A DNA stretch of 64,000 nt from Nilaparvata lugens (taxonomy: Eukaryota; Arthropoda; Insecta; Hemiptera; Delphacidae): assembly GCF_014356525.2 (NCBI RefSeq), contig NC_052517.1, positions 2,176,742 to 2,240,741 on the forward strand, given 5' to 3'. Both the position numbers and the translations under genes were made by a program. Below, in pieces: positions 18,027-32,253 of the stretch; the first letter of the stretch is position 1; each line of letters starts with the position of its first letter. The notes under the pieces are model-generated. The model made no database searches and was not told the DNA's origin. It was given only the letters and a program-made list of their open reading frames with translations.

Positions 18027-20692
18027 GTGAGTAAAGGTTAATTTATTTAAAAATCTTTAAATTTCTAACGAATTTCATGGTTAATCACTAGAAAATGATG
18101 ATAAAATGTAATTTTGGATTGAAAACTGGTGGGATGATGATAAACAGTATTTTATCTTTTCAGTATTCACTAGAAATTACACTTTCTATAGCGAAACATA
18201 ACCTAACTTTGTCAACATCAAAATAACCATGACTCCTTGATCGCCTGATCGGTTTGTTTTTTCGTTCGTCGTCTCATTGAGACCGCCAAAATTCAAATAT
18301 TTCTTGGTATAGAATAAGTAAGTAAATATTGTTATTTATTAATTATTTTTATACAATTGTTTATCATCTAATCTTTTTTTATCATATTATTTATTTAATC
18401 TATGGTTATAGATTATTCATTTATTTATTCATAGACAATAGATACAATGCAGGTAAAAACAACAGGCATTCGCCCAAAACTGCTTTAAACCTTAATTTGG
18501 AATACACAGTCTAGAGGCTTATAGTGAGGTCCACGTTATAATGGCAGAGGATGAAGATAGAAGAATAGCGATGCCGATTCTCTTCATTAATTAATTATAT
18601 TACTACACTGTCAGAAACACAATTGGCATCGTTGTGGACCTAGAAAAGGATAGTACCACCGGCTTTGTCGAATGATAGACAAGGATAGCAAAACCAAAGT
18701 TGATCAAATACTGTCATTATAACGTGGACCTCACTATAGGTAAAAAATGATAACTTAATTCACACAGTCGATTTAGTATTCAAACTAGACGTGATGAAAT
18801 CTTGAAAAATTGGAAATAGGCCTATAACCATCCTCGGTGAATAAAAAATGTATTATGCAAAATGTGAAGTTAATGAGTTGAGTAGTTGAGACGTGATGAT
18901 GCGTCATTCGTGAATTTCCTATCCCCTACCTGTATAAGCCAGTTCTTTCCTTTATTATAGTATAGATTACATATCACACTCCTACTGATGCTTTATATTA
19001 TTTGAAAAAGAAAAAAAATAGATAGATTTTCCCTTATTGTTGAATTATTTTCAAACGTCTTCAACTAACGTAGTGCATCTCGCCTATATGAATACTATCT
19101 CAACATAAATGAATATTATATCCATACTATAATAAAGGAAAGAACTGGCTTATACAGGTAGGGGATAGGAAATTCACGAATGACGCATCATCACGTCTCA
19201 ACTACTCAACTCATTAACTTGAATTCTGCATATAGATTCTTGATTTACCGAGGATTTTATAGGCCTATTTTCAAATTCTTCAAGATTTCATTACATCAAG
19301 TTTTCAGTTTGTCAAGTTGTCAAATGAAGTTTGAAGCTACTCACTCATAAATCCTGCTGATTCATTATTGATATTAGTCACAAACAATATTTATTATCAC
19401 GTGAATAACATAGAAATATCCCGCTCATTTTAAAAGAATATTTCAACCTATCTAGGCCCAATCAGAATCTGGATTACTAAACTCATATAGGCTAACACTG
19501 TCACAGTTTTTTTAAGGTCACTAGATTTTCGTCAGCCTCCTTAGAAATATTATTTATTTATTTATTCGTTGATAAATTACAAATCATATGAATATGATCG
19601 GGATAGACCAATGCCTGTTATTGGCCAAAACTATTCTGTTCCCAAATTTTGATAAATAATAAAATGTCCGAAAAATAAGTTATGTTCTCACTGAGGAAAT
19701 TTTAAAGTTCAAAGTCTGTCCAAGATTATATATTAGCTAGCAATTTGAATTTCGAATGATTAAAATACCGAATAATAGTCAAATTTTGCACTTAATATCA
19801 CGCGCACTTTGAATAAAATAAGTTATTTCAGAAATTTTGAAGCCCAAAAATATACACACAACTTTCACTAGGCACAGCTGTTAAAACTTAAAAATTATAC
19901 AAAACTATTATCACAAAACAATTTGAATGTCAAAATATCATTCAAACACCCCAGATGTATGTCAGATCATTGATAACACAGCAAAAAAAAAAAACTGCAC
20001 ACAAAGTACTGAACGCATCTCAAAAGACGGTAATCAAACTAAACTCATTTCAGTTGACAAGGAAGACCTCAAGAAGAGCTGTACAGGAAAGAGAGAGGAA
20101 AAACAACAACAAACTACAGTGAAGCTCACTTCAAACTGTGAATCCACATAAGAAGAATAGGAGACAGAAGATTAAGTAAAGAAGAAGAAGACGACGACAA
20201 AGGACGAAGAAGTCGGAGAAGAAGAAGGATGAGGAGAAGAAGAAGAAGAAGAAGAGAGAAAGAAGAGAAGAAGAAGAAGAAGAAGAAGAAGAAGAAGAAA
20301 AAGAATGAGAAGAAGAAGCAAAGAAGACTAAGAAGGAAGAAAAAAAGAATAGAAGAAGAAGAAGAAGAAGAAAGAAGAAGAAGAAGAAGAAGAGAAGAAG
20401 AAGAAGAAAGAAGAAGAAGAAGAAGAAGCAGAAGAAGAAGAAGATGGAGAAGAAGAAGAAGAAGTAGTATTAGTAGATGAAGAAGAATAGAGAAGAAGAG
20501 AAGAAGAGGCGAAAAAGAAGAAGAAAGAAGAAGAAGAAGAAGAAGAGAAGAAGAGAAGAGAAGATAAGAAGAAGAAGAAGAATCAGAAGAAGAGAAGAAG
20601 AAGAAGAAGAGAAAGAAAGACGATAAGAAGAAGATAAGAAGAAAAGAAGATAAGAAGAAGATGGAGAAGAAGAAGAAGATGGAGAAGAAGAA

Positions 20693-20735
<43 letters not shown>

Positions 20736-23700
20736 TAAGACGGTTTTCAAAGTATATTATCTATTTACTGTACATCGGAGTACCTACTAGGCTGATCACG
20801 TAGGATGTAATTTGACAAATAAGGTAATACATTTTTAAAGTTTGTTCTTCTTCTACATTATACTATTTATTTGTATTGAGATAGTAATATTTACGTTAAA
20901 TCGTCATTGATCCTTGTTAACAATAATGCAGCCTATTCAAGCAAATAAATTCAAGTACATCTCACTCTAGTGAGGTCCACGTTATAATGGCAGTATTTGA
21001 TTAACATTGGTGTTGCTATCCTTGTCTATCATTCCACAAAGCAGATAGCTCTATCCTGTTCTGTTTCAAATATGGTGTGTGTATCAAGTTGAGATGATAC
21101 TGTATCATATTGTCGAACACTAATTGCTATAGTGAGGTCACGGTATAATGGCAGTATTTGATAACATTGGTGTTTATCCTTGTCTATCATTCACAAAGCA
21201 GATAGCTCTATCCTGTTTTGTATCAAATTATGGTGTTGTGTATCAAGTTGAGATGATACTGTATCATATTGTGTTGATAATACTTCATATTGCTGTAGTG
21301 AGGTCCACGTAATAGTGACAGTATTTGATCAACATTGGTGTTGCTATCCTTGTCTATCATTCCACAAAGCAGATAGCTCTATCCTGTTTTGTATCAAATT
21401 ATGGTGTTGTGTATCAAGTTGAGATGATACTGTATCATATTGTCGGTATGTCGAATACTAATTGCTATAGTGAAGTCCATGTTATAATGTCAGCACCTGA
21501 TTAACATTGGTGTTGCTATCCTTGTCTATCATTCCACAAAGCAGATAGCTCTATCCTGTTCTGTATCAAATTATGGTGTTGTGTATCAAGTTGAGATGAT
21601 GCCGTATCATATTGTGTTGATAGTCTATCATGTTGTGGTTGTTCTTGTTCTAAAGTGGGGTCCTCGTTATAATACGATTTTAGACAACATTTAGAAACAG
21701 TTTTGGGCAATAGCCTGTTTTTTCTTTTCTGACTATTGTATTATTTGCTTTATCCAATAAATAAATAAATAAATAATTATATTGAATTTTTTTGTTTAAA
21801 TTGTATCTGAAGCCTGATAATTGGTAATCTAAAATCAAACTTCGTATAGATGGGGCGTAGCTCCTGAAATTTTTACAGATATGGGACTTGTGGTAGTTGA
21901 TATAGCTTATCAATGACTATTTTAGGTATGAATTTAATCAAAATCGTTGGAGCCGTTTTCGAGAAAATCGCGAAAACCCCTGTTTTTTACAACATTTTCT
22001 CCATTTTAGCCACCATCTTGAATTGCATTCGATTGAAATTGTTCGTGTCGGATCCTTATATTGTAAGGACCTTAAGCTCCAAATTTCAAGTCATTCCGTT
22101 AATTAGGAGATGAGATATCGTGTACACAGACGCACATACACTCATACACACACACACACACACATACAGACCAATACCCAAAAACCACTTTTTTGGACTC
22201 AGGGGACCTTGAAACGTATAGAAATTTAGAAATTGGGGTACCTTAATTTTTTTCGGAAAGCAATACTTTCCTTACCTATGGTAATAGGGCAAGGAAAGTA
22301 ATAATGATAGTGATGAAAGATAGGGGTACATCTTTGCCTATTCTCTGCCTTGCCACTGTCTTCTATAGAGGATAGCTGATACTGGTATATCTGATGTTAT
22401 ATCAACTGTTCATCCTTGTTCAAAATGATGAATTATATATTATTCGCCATGGAAATATATTTTACAACGATAAAAGTACATTTCCAGTATTGGAATTGAA
22501 TATTTAGTTGATTAGTTATAGATCTACATTGTTAAAAAACGATCTGGCAAGGTTGTAGAGCTAGAAAAGGATAGCGCTATCTGCTTTGTGGAATGATAGA
22601 CAAGGATAGCAAAACAATTGCTAATCAAATACTGCCATTATAACGTGGACCTCACTATAGTGAGATAGTGTGTAGAACTAGGTTAGTGGGTGTATGATAG
22701 TATATCCGTTTTACATACAATTAGAATAGAATGCAAATTTGCGAGTTGAAAAAAAATTGATAGCAAATTCGGAAGTATGAATATGTTAGTTCCTTCTATA
22801 CTGAGGTCCACGTTATAATGACAGTGTTTGATTAGCAATTGTATTGCTATCCTCGTCTATCACTCAACAAAGCGGATACGGCTATCTCCTCCTCGCTTGT
22901 CCTTCAACAATGTAGAATAATTAATTAATTAACAATATATTTCATCTTAATTATTAGGAAAACTCATTACGAAATTATAGAAAAATATTATCTCTCGCTT
23001 AATAAAATATAATTGATTATTTTAAACAAGAATGAACAGTTAATATTACATCAATAACCCTTTATCAGCTACCCTCTATAGAAGGCATTGACAAGACAGA
23101 GGATCGGCAACGTTGTTCTTCTATTTTCCTCCACTGCCATTACAACGTGGACCTCACTATAGTGTGAAGGTATGGATATAACGCCTGAATGAAATCAGTC
23201 TCCCAAATTTTCCCAATATTCTTTTGACTATTTATTTATTGAATCACAACATAGAGGAAATACAGCATACCAAGATATGCCATGGTTTGTAGAATTCATT
23301 CAAAGTTTGCAAGTTTTGTATCAAATTATTGTGTTGTGTATCAAGTTGAGATCATACTGTATCATATTGTGTTGATGCTGTATCATAACAGATAGCATAA
23401 GAAGATATGCCATGGTTTGTAGAATTCATACAACGTTTGAAAGTTTTGTATCAAATTATAGTGTTGTGTATCAAGTTGAGATGATATTGTATCATATAGT
23501 GTTGATGCTGTATAATAACAGATAGCATCAGAAAATATGCCATGGTTTGTAGAATTCATTCAACATTTGCTATAGTGAGGTCCAAGTTATAATGGCAGTG
23601 GATAAAGATAGAAGAATAGCGATGCCGATTCTCTGCATTAATTAATTATATTTCTACTCTGTAAAAAACATAATTGGTATCGTTGTGGACCTATAAAAGG

Positions 23701-26700
23701 ATAGTACCACCGGCTTTTGTCGAATGATAGACAAGGATAGCAAAACCAAAGTTGATCAAATACTGTCATTATAACATGGACCTCACTATAGTTTTGTATC
23801 AAATTATGGTGTTGTGTATCAAGTTGAGATGATACTGTATCATATCGTAGTTAACCCATAGAGAAAATATAGCATAAGAAGATATCCCATATCCCATGGT
23901 TTTTACAATTCATTCAAAGTTTGCTAGTTTTCTATCAAATTATGGTGTTGAGTATCAAGTTGAGAAGATAGTGTATCATATTGTGTTGATACTGTATCAT
24001 TTTGTTGATGTAATTTCAGTTTAAAGTTAATCTGAACAAAAGTTTAGAAAACAAAATGTCTTCCAGCCAGCTGTAAATGGTGCTGGCCATATTCTGCGCT
24101 GTGATTAGTTGAGCTTAGACCCGCCTACTTCTCACACTAAGTGATGCAGTTAGTTCCGTGGTTCACCGCTAGACTGTGCTACCTCTCTTATCCAATAATA
24201 TAGATCGTTTGTATCCCAAATTCCAAGCTGATTAGCTATCTGTTAAATGAAACCGATTACTGTCGACTACTGTCTAATATTAGTGTGTGGTTGGGAGTGT
24301 AAGATTGTAAGAAGGGCACAGTATGAGAGACTACCAGCGTCACATAGCTTCACCAAAAACAACTACTAGGACTATCGGCTTCAGTTAACACTCACATTTG
24401 CAACATAGACACCCTATACACTGTCTATATTATTTGTGTGTTGTTGGGAGTGTAAGAGTGTAAGAAGGGCACAGTATGAGAGACTACCAGCGTGCACATA
24501 GCTTCACCAAAAACAACTACTAGGACTATCGGCTTCAGTAACAACACATCACATTGCAACATAGACACCCTATACACTGTCTATTATTAGTGTGTTGTGG
24601 GGGGAGTGTAAGAGTGTAAGAAGGGCACAGTATGAGAGACTACCAGCGTCACATAGCTTCACCAAAAACAACTACTAGGACTATCGGCTTCAGTTAACAC
24701 CTGCTTTGCATTGATATGATTGGGCATGGCAGATCTTCTCACTTTCCTAAGGTACAACTATTTTATTTCACATTGATTTATATGCAGGCGTTCACATTGG
24801 CAACTATTTTGTTCTATGTTGAGTTATATGGAGGTATTCAAACCTTCAACTATCTTATTTCACATCAAATCATAAGCGGACTTTCACATTGGCAACTATT
24901 TTATTCTATGTTGAATTATATGAAGGCGTTCAGATCTGCAGCTATTTTATTTCATATTGAATGGCATGAAAGCGTTCACACTTGCAACTGTTTCATTTCA
25001 AGTTGAATCATATGGAGGCGTTCACATTGGCAACTTCTTATTGTACATTGAATTATATGGAGGTATTCACATCTGCAACTATCTTATTTCACATCAAATC
25101 ATAAGCGGACTTTCACATTGACAACTATTTTATTCTATGTGAGATTATGTGGAGGTATTCACATCTGCAACTATTTTATTTCATGTTGAGTTATATGGAG
25201 GCGTTCATACCTGCTACTCTTCAATTTTAAGTTTAGATTTTCGTTTAATAATAATTAATTCATTAGCATTTGAATAATTGCAATATCTCAGTAATTTCCA
25301 TGTGTAGACTGGCTGGCCGCTATGGCTTCGTATAAAATGAGTGCTGCTATCCAGAGATTGTCAGTTTGGTGTAAGGGTAAGCATTCCTGACGGGCAATGA
25401 AGAGGTACTGGGTTCGATTCCACGGGCTGACAAATAATTGACCGAGCGAAGTGAGGTCTAAGATTCGAGTCGACGGTTTGGCATTTCTCTTAATGTTTAA
25501 ATGTTTATATGTTGCGCATTTACGGCGAAACGCGGTAATAGATTTTCATGAAATTTGACAGGTATGTTCCTTTTCTAATTGCGCGTCGACGTATATACAA
25601 GATTTTTGGAAATTTTGCATTTCAAGGATAATATAAAAGGAAAAAGGAGCCTCCTTCATACGCCAATATTGGAGTAAAAATCAGACTATAGAATTATTCA
25701 TCATAAATCAGCTGTCTAGTGGACTATAATACTACCCGTTCAAAAACATCGAACATCTTGAAAATGTATGTTTCCATCAACGTTGTAGACAGTTGCAGCC
25801 AGACCTGATAACAGCGCTCACACTCACATTCCGGGACGACACGTCACGGTACGATAGGACAGAAAGCTCTATGTTTATTGATGATTTTTTCTAGACATTT
25901 TAAATTGATAAATTATTTATTAATTTCTGAGAAAACATAACAACAGGTCAATGTAACTTACTGAGCGCGAGGTCTACTGTTCACAGAACTACTAGTTTTT
26001 GAATAGTAGCGCTCATCGAATTTCCATCTAGCTGTTCACCCTGTTGTCAATATTTGCAGTAGCAGAAGTCTTCGGGGTGAATTACAGCATTTAATTCGGA
26101 TTTTCATTTAATTATAATATTTTTCTCCACCTCCTGTCTAAAGTGCTTACTTTACTCCCTGGAACATAATACTAAAGTGTCACTTTTTCGCTCTCGGGAA
26201 AAAAAACAGGAAAACTCCCAAGAGCGTAAAAGTGAGTCCATTTAAATAACATGGGAAGCATCTCTATTTTGAAAACGTTACATTTGAAATAGATTAGAAG
26301 GTCTAAGTTCAGATGAGGAAGCATATAGATCAGTCATTAAACCAACTAAATTCAATACCTCAAACAGACATTAATTTGATCAATATATAAAATTTATGTT
26401 TGTATGCTAAAATTATTACAAACTTCTTATCACTATACTAAGAAAATGTATACATTTTTTTATTCCATGTTATTCAAAATACCAGCCAACGAATATTCCT
26501 CATTAACTAATCAAATTTGAAACGGGAACTTCATCGTAGTTGTAGTTGTGGCGGCCACTGTTGTTACAACTTTTGCCGACAGATAGCGCTGTCGGTAGAG
26601 AACTGTGATTACAAACCAGCTGTTTCTGTTTACTTTTTAGATTATGTTGTAACACATTGTTTGGTCACGTACTTTTTAAAAATTATTTTATTTGAAGTTC

Positions 26701-29700
26701 TTATAAAAATGTAGGTGGAGGAAAAATGTTGTGTAAATCACGAATGAAATAGTTATTTGTATATCTAGAGTGAAAAGTGCTGTTTTTTCTCCCTGAGGGA
26801 AAAGTTTGAAGCCCGAGGCGAAGACGAGGGCAACAATTTTCCTGAGGGAGAAAAAACATTTTTCACTCTTGATATACACAACATTTTTCCTCCACCTACA
26901 TTTTTATAAAAACTGCTAATAAAATAATTTTTAAAAACGTATGTGACCAAACAATGTGTTACAACATAATCTAAAAAGTAAACAGAAACAGCTGGCTTGT
27001 AATCACAGTTCTCCTCCGACAGCACTATCTGTCGGCTAAAGTTGTAACAACAATGACAGCCAAAACTACAGCTATGATGAAGTTCCCGTTTCAAATTTGA
27101 TTAGTTAATAAGTAATATTCGTTGGCTGATATTTTGAATAACATGGAATAAAAGAAAAAATATATACATTTTTTTAGTATAGTGATATGAAGTTTGTATT
27201 AATAATTTCAGCATACAAACATAAATTTTATATATCGATGAAATGTCTGGTTTAGGTATTGAATTTAGTTGGTTTAATGACTACTCTATATGCTTCCTCA
27301 TCTGAGCTTAGACCTTCTGACCTATTCCAAATGTACGTTTTTAAAATAGAGATGCTTCCCATGTTATTTAAATGGAGTCTCTTTTACTCCCTAGGGAGTT
27401 TTTCTGTTTTTTACTACCGAGAGCGAAAAAGTGACACTTTAGTATTAGGTTTCAGGGAGTAAAGTAAGTACTTTTGACAGTAGGTGGAGGAAAAATGTTT
27501 TTTCTCCCTTAGGAAAATTGTTGCCCTCGGCTTCGCCTCAGGCTTCAAACTTTTCAGGGAGAAAAAACTGTACTTTTCACTCTAGATATACAAATAATAA
27601 CTATTCTAAGATGTTGTAATTTTTTTATTCCTGCCAATAAGACATTTCAATTATAGATTTTCTTTCAATTGCTTTGCAGGGTCATTTGTACTACTTCTTC
27701 TGGGACGCAGTCGTGATGGTACGACGCATGGTGAAACACTTCAAATGGGAGAAAGTGTCAATCCTGGGCCATTCAAGGGGGGGATCTATTGGCTTCATGT
27801 ACGCGGCGTATTACCCCACCGAAGTGGAGTTCTTGATTTGTTTGGATATAGCCTATCCGAAATTGGAACCCATAGGGAAGATGGTGGATGATACAGCCAA
27901 AACGGTTGACAGGTAGAGTATATCCTGTTGATAGAAATTTAGACTTTTTGATTAATTTATTATTGAGTTACTGTTCTGGATTTTTTGATTCTAGACTCTA
28001 ATAGTATCTATTTGATTCAAAATTTGCTCGTTTATCTGAGTATTGAAGAGTGTAAATTGTATTTTGAAAAGTGAAAGTGGCATAACCAACATTTTGATTT
28101 GGACAGTATAGTATAAATTGGAAATGGGACAGTTTTGGGCATGAGCCTGTTGTGCCGCCTTCCTCATGTCAAGTATTTGTACACAATGTGATAAATAGAT
28201 AGATAGTGTCACTCTCTCTCGATCTCTCTCCATCATACTCTCTCTTTTCCTGTGTATCTGATTCTCTCTGTTTCGGTTGCACAAAAGCCGGTTAAATTTT
28301 AATCGTTCAAATTTAAATTTGAAGCCGGTTAAATTTTTAAGAGAAGGCCTTTTCAATAAGACGGCTTCTCTGATGGTTTCTCGTGGAATTAATCACGGTT
28401 AAAATTCAACCGGCTTTTGTGCAACCGACACTGAGTCTCTCAAACTGCAAAATTGATCTTATCTGTCCACAATGATCTTATCTGCTATCCAGAGATTGTC
28501 AGTTTGGTGTAAGGGTTGGCATTCCTGACCGGCAATTAGGAGGTACTGGGTTCGATTCCCGGGCTGACAAATAATTTTTGAATAGTAGAGCTCATCGAAT
28601 TTCCATCTATAGTGAGGTCCACGTTATAATGGCAGTATTTGATTAACATTGGTGTTGCTATCCTTGTCTATCATTCAACAAGGCGGATAACGCTATCTCT
28701 CTCACGCTTTGCTCTGTTGCCAGATCGTCTTTCAACAATGTAGGATTGATAATTAATTAACAAAATATTTCATTTTAACTATGTAAATTAATTATGAAAT
28801 TATTGAAAAATATAATTTATTGCTTAATAGAATTTAATTGATTGCATTAAACGAGAATGAACAGTTAATATTATTACATCAATAAACCTGTATCAGCTAC
28901 CGTCTATAGAAGGCATTGACAAGACAGAAGATCAGCAACGTTATTCTGCTATCTTTCTATACTGCCATTATAACGTGGACCTCACTATAGCAATTAGTGT
29001 TCGACAATATGATACAGTATCATCTCAACTTGATACACAACACCATAATTTGATACAGAACAGGATAGCGCTATCTGCTTTGTGGGATGATAGACAAGGA
29101 TAGCAACACCAATGTCAATCAGATACTGCCATTATAACGTGGATCTCATTGTAGTCATCAGTAAGAACTCGATACGCTCGTTCTAATATTGATACTGATC
29201 AATACATGACTTGGCAGTTCCCTAAACATTAGCACATCAACAAAATTGATCTTTTGATTGATTAGAATCAATGACACAGCAGTTATGCAAGCGATACAAC
29301 AATAAATTGATGAAAGTTGATTCACCGAAGTTGATTAAAAATATTGATAAATATGAGATTTTATCGAACCTTTTCAGTACATGCTGTGATAGGAATTGAG
29401 ATAACAATATTAGTGTTGCTATAGTGAGGTCCACGTTATAACGGCAGTGTTTGACTAACATTTGTTTTGCTATCCTTGTCTATCATTCCACAAAGCAGAT
29501 AGTTATATCCTGTTTTGTATCAAATTAAGGTGTTGTGTATCATATTTATATCATATTTTGTTGATACTGTATCATGTTATGGTTGTTCTTGTTCTATAGT
29601 GAGGTCCACGTTATAATGACAGAATCTGATTAACATTGGTGTTGCTATCCTTGTCTATCATTCCACAAACCAGATAGTTATATCCTGTTTTGTATCAAAT

Positions 29701-32167
29701 TAAGGTGTTGTGTATCATATTTATATGATACTGTATCATATTTTGTTGATACTGTATCATGTTATGGTTGTTCTTGTTCCATAGTGAGGTCCACGTTATA
29801 ATGACAGAATCTGATTAGCATTGGTGTTGCTATCCTTGTCTATCATTCCACAAAGCAGATAGTAATATCCTGTTTTGTATCAAATTAAGGTGTTGTGTAT
29901 CAAGTTGAGAAGATACTGTATCATATTTTGTTGATACTGTATCATATTGTGGTTGTTCTTGTTCTATAGTGAGGTCCACGTTATAATGACAGAATCTGAT
30001 TAGCATTGGTGTTGCTATCCTTGTCTATCATTCCACAAAGCAGATAGTTATATCCTGTTTTGAATCAAATTAAGGTGTTGTGTATCAAGTTGAGATGATA
30101 CTTTATCATATTTTGTTGATACTGTATCATATTGTGGTTGTTCTTGTTCTATAGTGAGGTCCACGTTTTAATGACAGAATCTGATTAGCATTGGTGTTGC
30201 TATCCTTGTCTATCATTCCACAAAGCAGATAGTTATATCCTGTTTTGTATCAAATTAAGGTGTTGTGTATCATATTAATATGATACTGTATCATATTTTG
30301 TTGATACTGTATCATGTTATGGTTGTTCTTGTTCAATAGTGAGGTCAATATTATCATATATAATATTGAGCATTCAATATTATCCTATATTATACTATAC
30401 TAGTAGTTCTGTGAACAGTAGACCTCACGTAGTATTCTCATCCACAAGTACCTGATTGAAACTATAGACCTTATGGAAATACAGCAATAGACTGGCTTCT
30501 CCACACATCTGTGTAATCATTTGTCAGCTGATTTATGATGAATAATTCTATAGTCTGATTTTTACTCTAATATTGGCGTATGAAGGAGGCTCCTTTTTCC
30601 TTTTATATTATCCTTGGAATGCGTTTTATAAAACCTTGTACATACGTCGACGCGCAATTTAAAAAGGAACATACCTGTCAAATTTCATGTAATATTACCG
30701 CGTTTCGCCGTAAATGCGCAACATATGAACATTTATAAACATTTGAACATTAAGAGGAATGCCAAACCATAGAGAAACAATAGTGTAAGTAGATATCCCA
30801 TGGTATAGGGCGTTTATGTCGCAACTTTTACTGTTATCCCAAGCCGATAGTTCACGTAGTTCTCTCCCATGCAGCTGTGTGACGCTGGTAGTCTCGCAAA
30901 TTGTGCTGTTCCTACACTCTCACCCCAACAAAACAGTAAAAATTGACAATAATCGACAGTAATCGGCTTGAGATAACAGTAAAAGTTGCGACATAAACGC
31001 CCTATACCATGGGATATCTACTTACACTATCGTTTCTCTATGGCCAAACCGTCGACTTGAATCTTAGACCTCACTTCGCTCGGTCAATTATCCTTGAAAT
31101 GCAAAATTTCCAAAAACCTTGTACATACGTCGACGCGCAATTCAAAAAGGAACATACCTGTCATATTTCATGAAAATCTATTACCGCGTTTCGCCGGAAA
31201 TGCGCAACATATAAATATATAAACATTTAAACATTAAGAGAAATGCCAAACCGTCGACTTGAATCTTAGACCTCACTTCGCTCGGTCAATTAATAGACAG
31301 TATCCGACAGACCGCTTGAAATTTGGAACATCAACGACCTATACCATGGTATATCTTCTCATGCTATTTTTTGTCAATGATAGAATAAATAAATACTATT
31401 GTAGTAATTTTTTCTAGGTTCCTACGCTATGAAACGTTCTCGGAAGATAACATGCCTTGCTATGGATATACTGAGATGATAGATCTGGTGGAATCTGCTT
31501 ATTTGGGGTCAATCACCAACGAATCAGCCAGGATTCTCATGAACAGAGGCATGAAACCGGCGAAAACGAAGAGGGGAACTTTCAACTTCACCCGAGATAT
31601 ACGATTAAAGGTGAATAATTAATATATACTCTAAACCATAATCTCACTATGAACCACAATGAACTTCTGCACTTTAAGAGCCGGATTCCGAGGTCGGGAT
31701 CTATAAGTTCTGGACTTACAGAGTCCAGGACTAAAATAAGCGCTCGGGTCTAAATCAACTTTCTGAGTCACGATTTTATCTTCTAAACTCCGGGGTCTAT
31801 TGAGTTCTCGACTTATTTGAGTCCAGGACTTTAACGTAGTAAACATGAGGGAAATTCACGATATTTTGCTGTTGTATTGTTGGCATTATAGCAAAACGAA
31901 AACAGCTGATTGCAGCGGGATAATTCAAATGAGCATGCTCTCCAAACTATTTTGTAAAAATACGTTTAGATTTCTTTGTAGGCCTATTCAAAGCAAAACC
32001 TGACCTTTTGAAAGATGGATGAATAAACATTTTATTACTTTCCTTGCCCTATTACCATAGGTAAGGAAAGTATTGCTTTCCGAAAAAAATTAAGGTACCC
32101 CAATTTCTAAATTTCTATACGTTTCAAGGTCCCCTGAGTCCAAAAAAATGGTTTTTGTGTGTTGGTC

Positions 32168-32253
<86 letters not shown>

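Noticed and set aside
20229..20480. Lys/Arg/Glu-rich ORF
   Set aside because: A simple GAA repeat gives open frames in most registers.
26517..27094. Cys/His-rich ORFs in foldback arms
   Set aside because: The two ORFs are the same arm sequence in inverted copies, with no recognisable domain.
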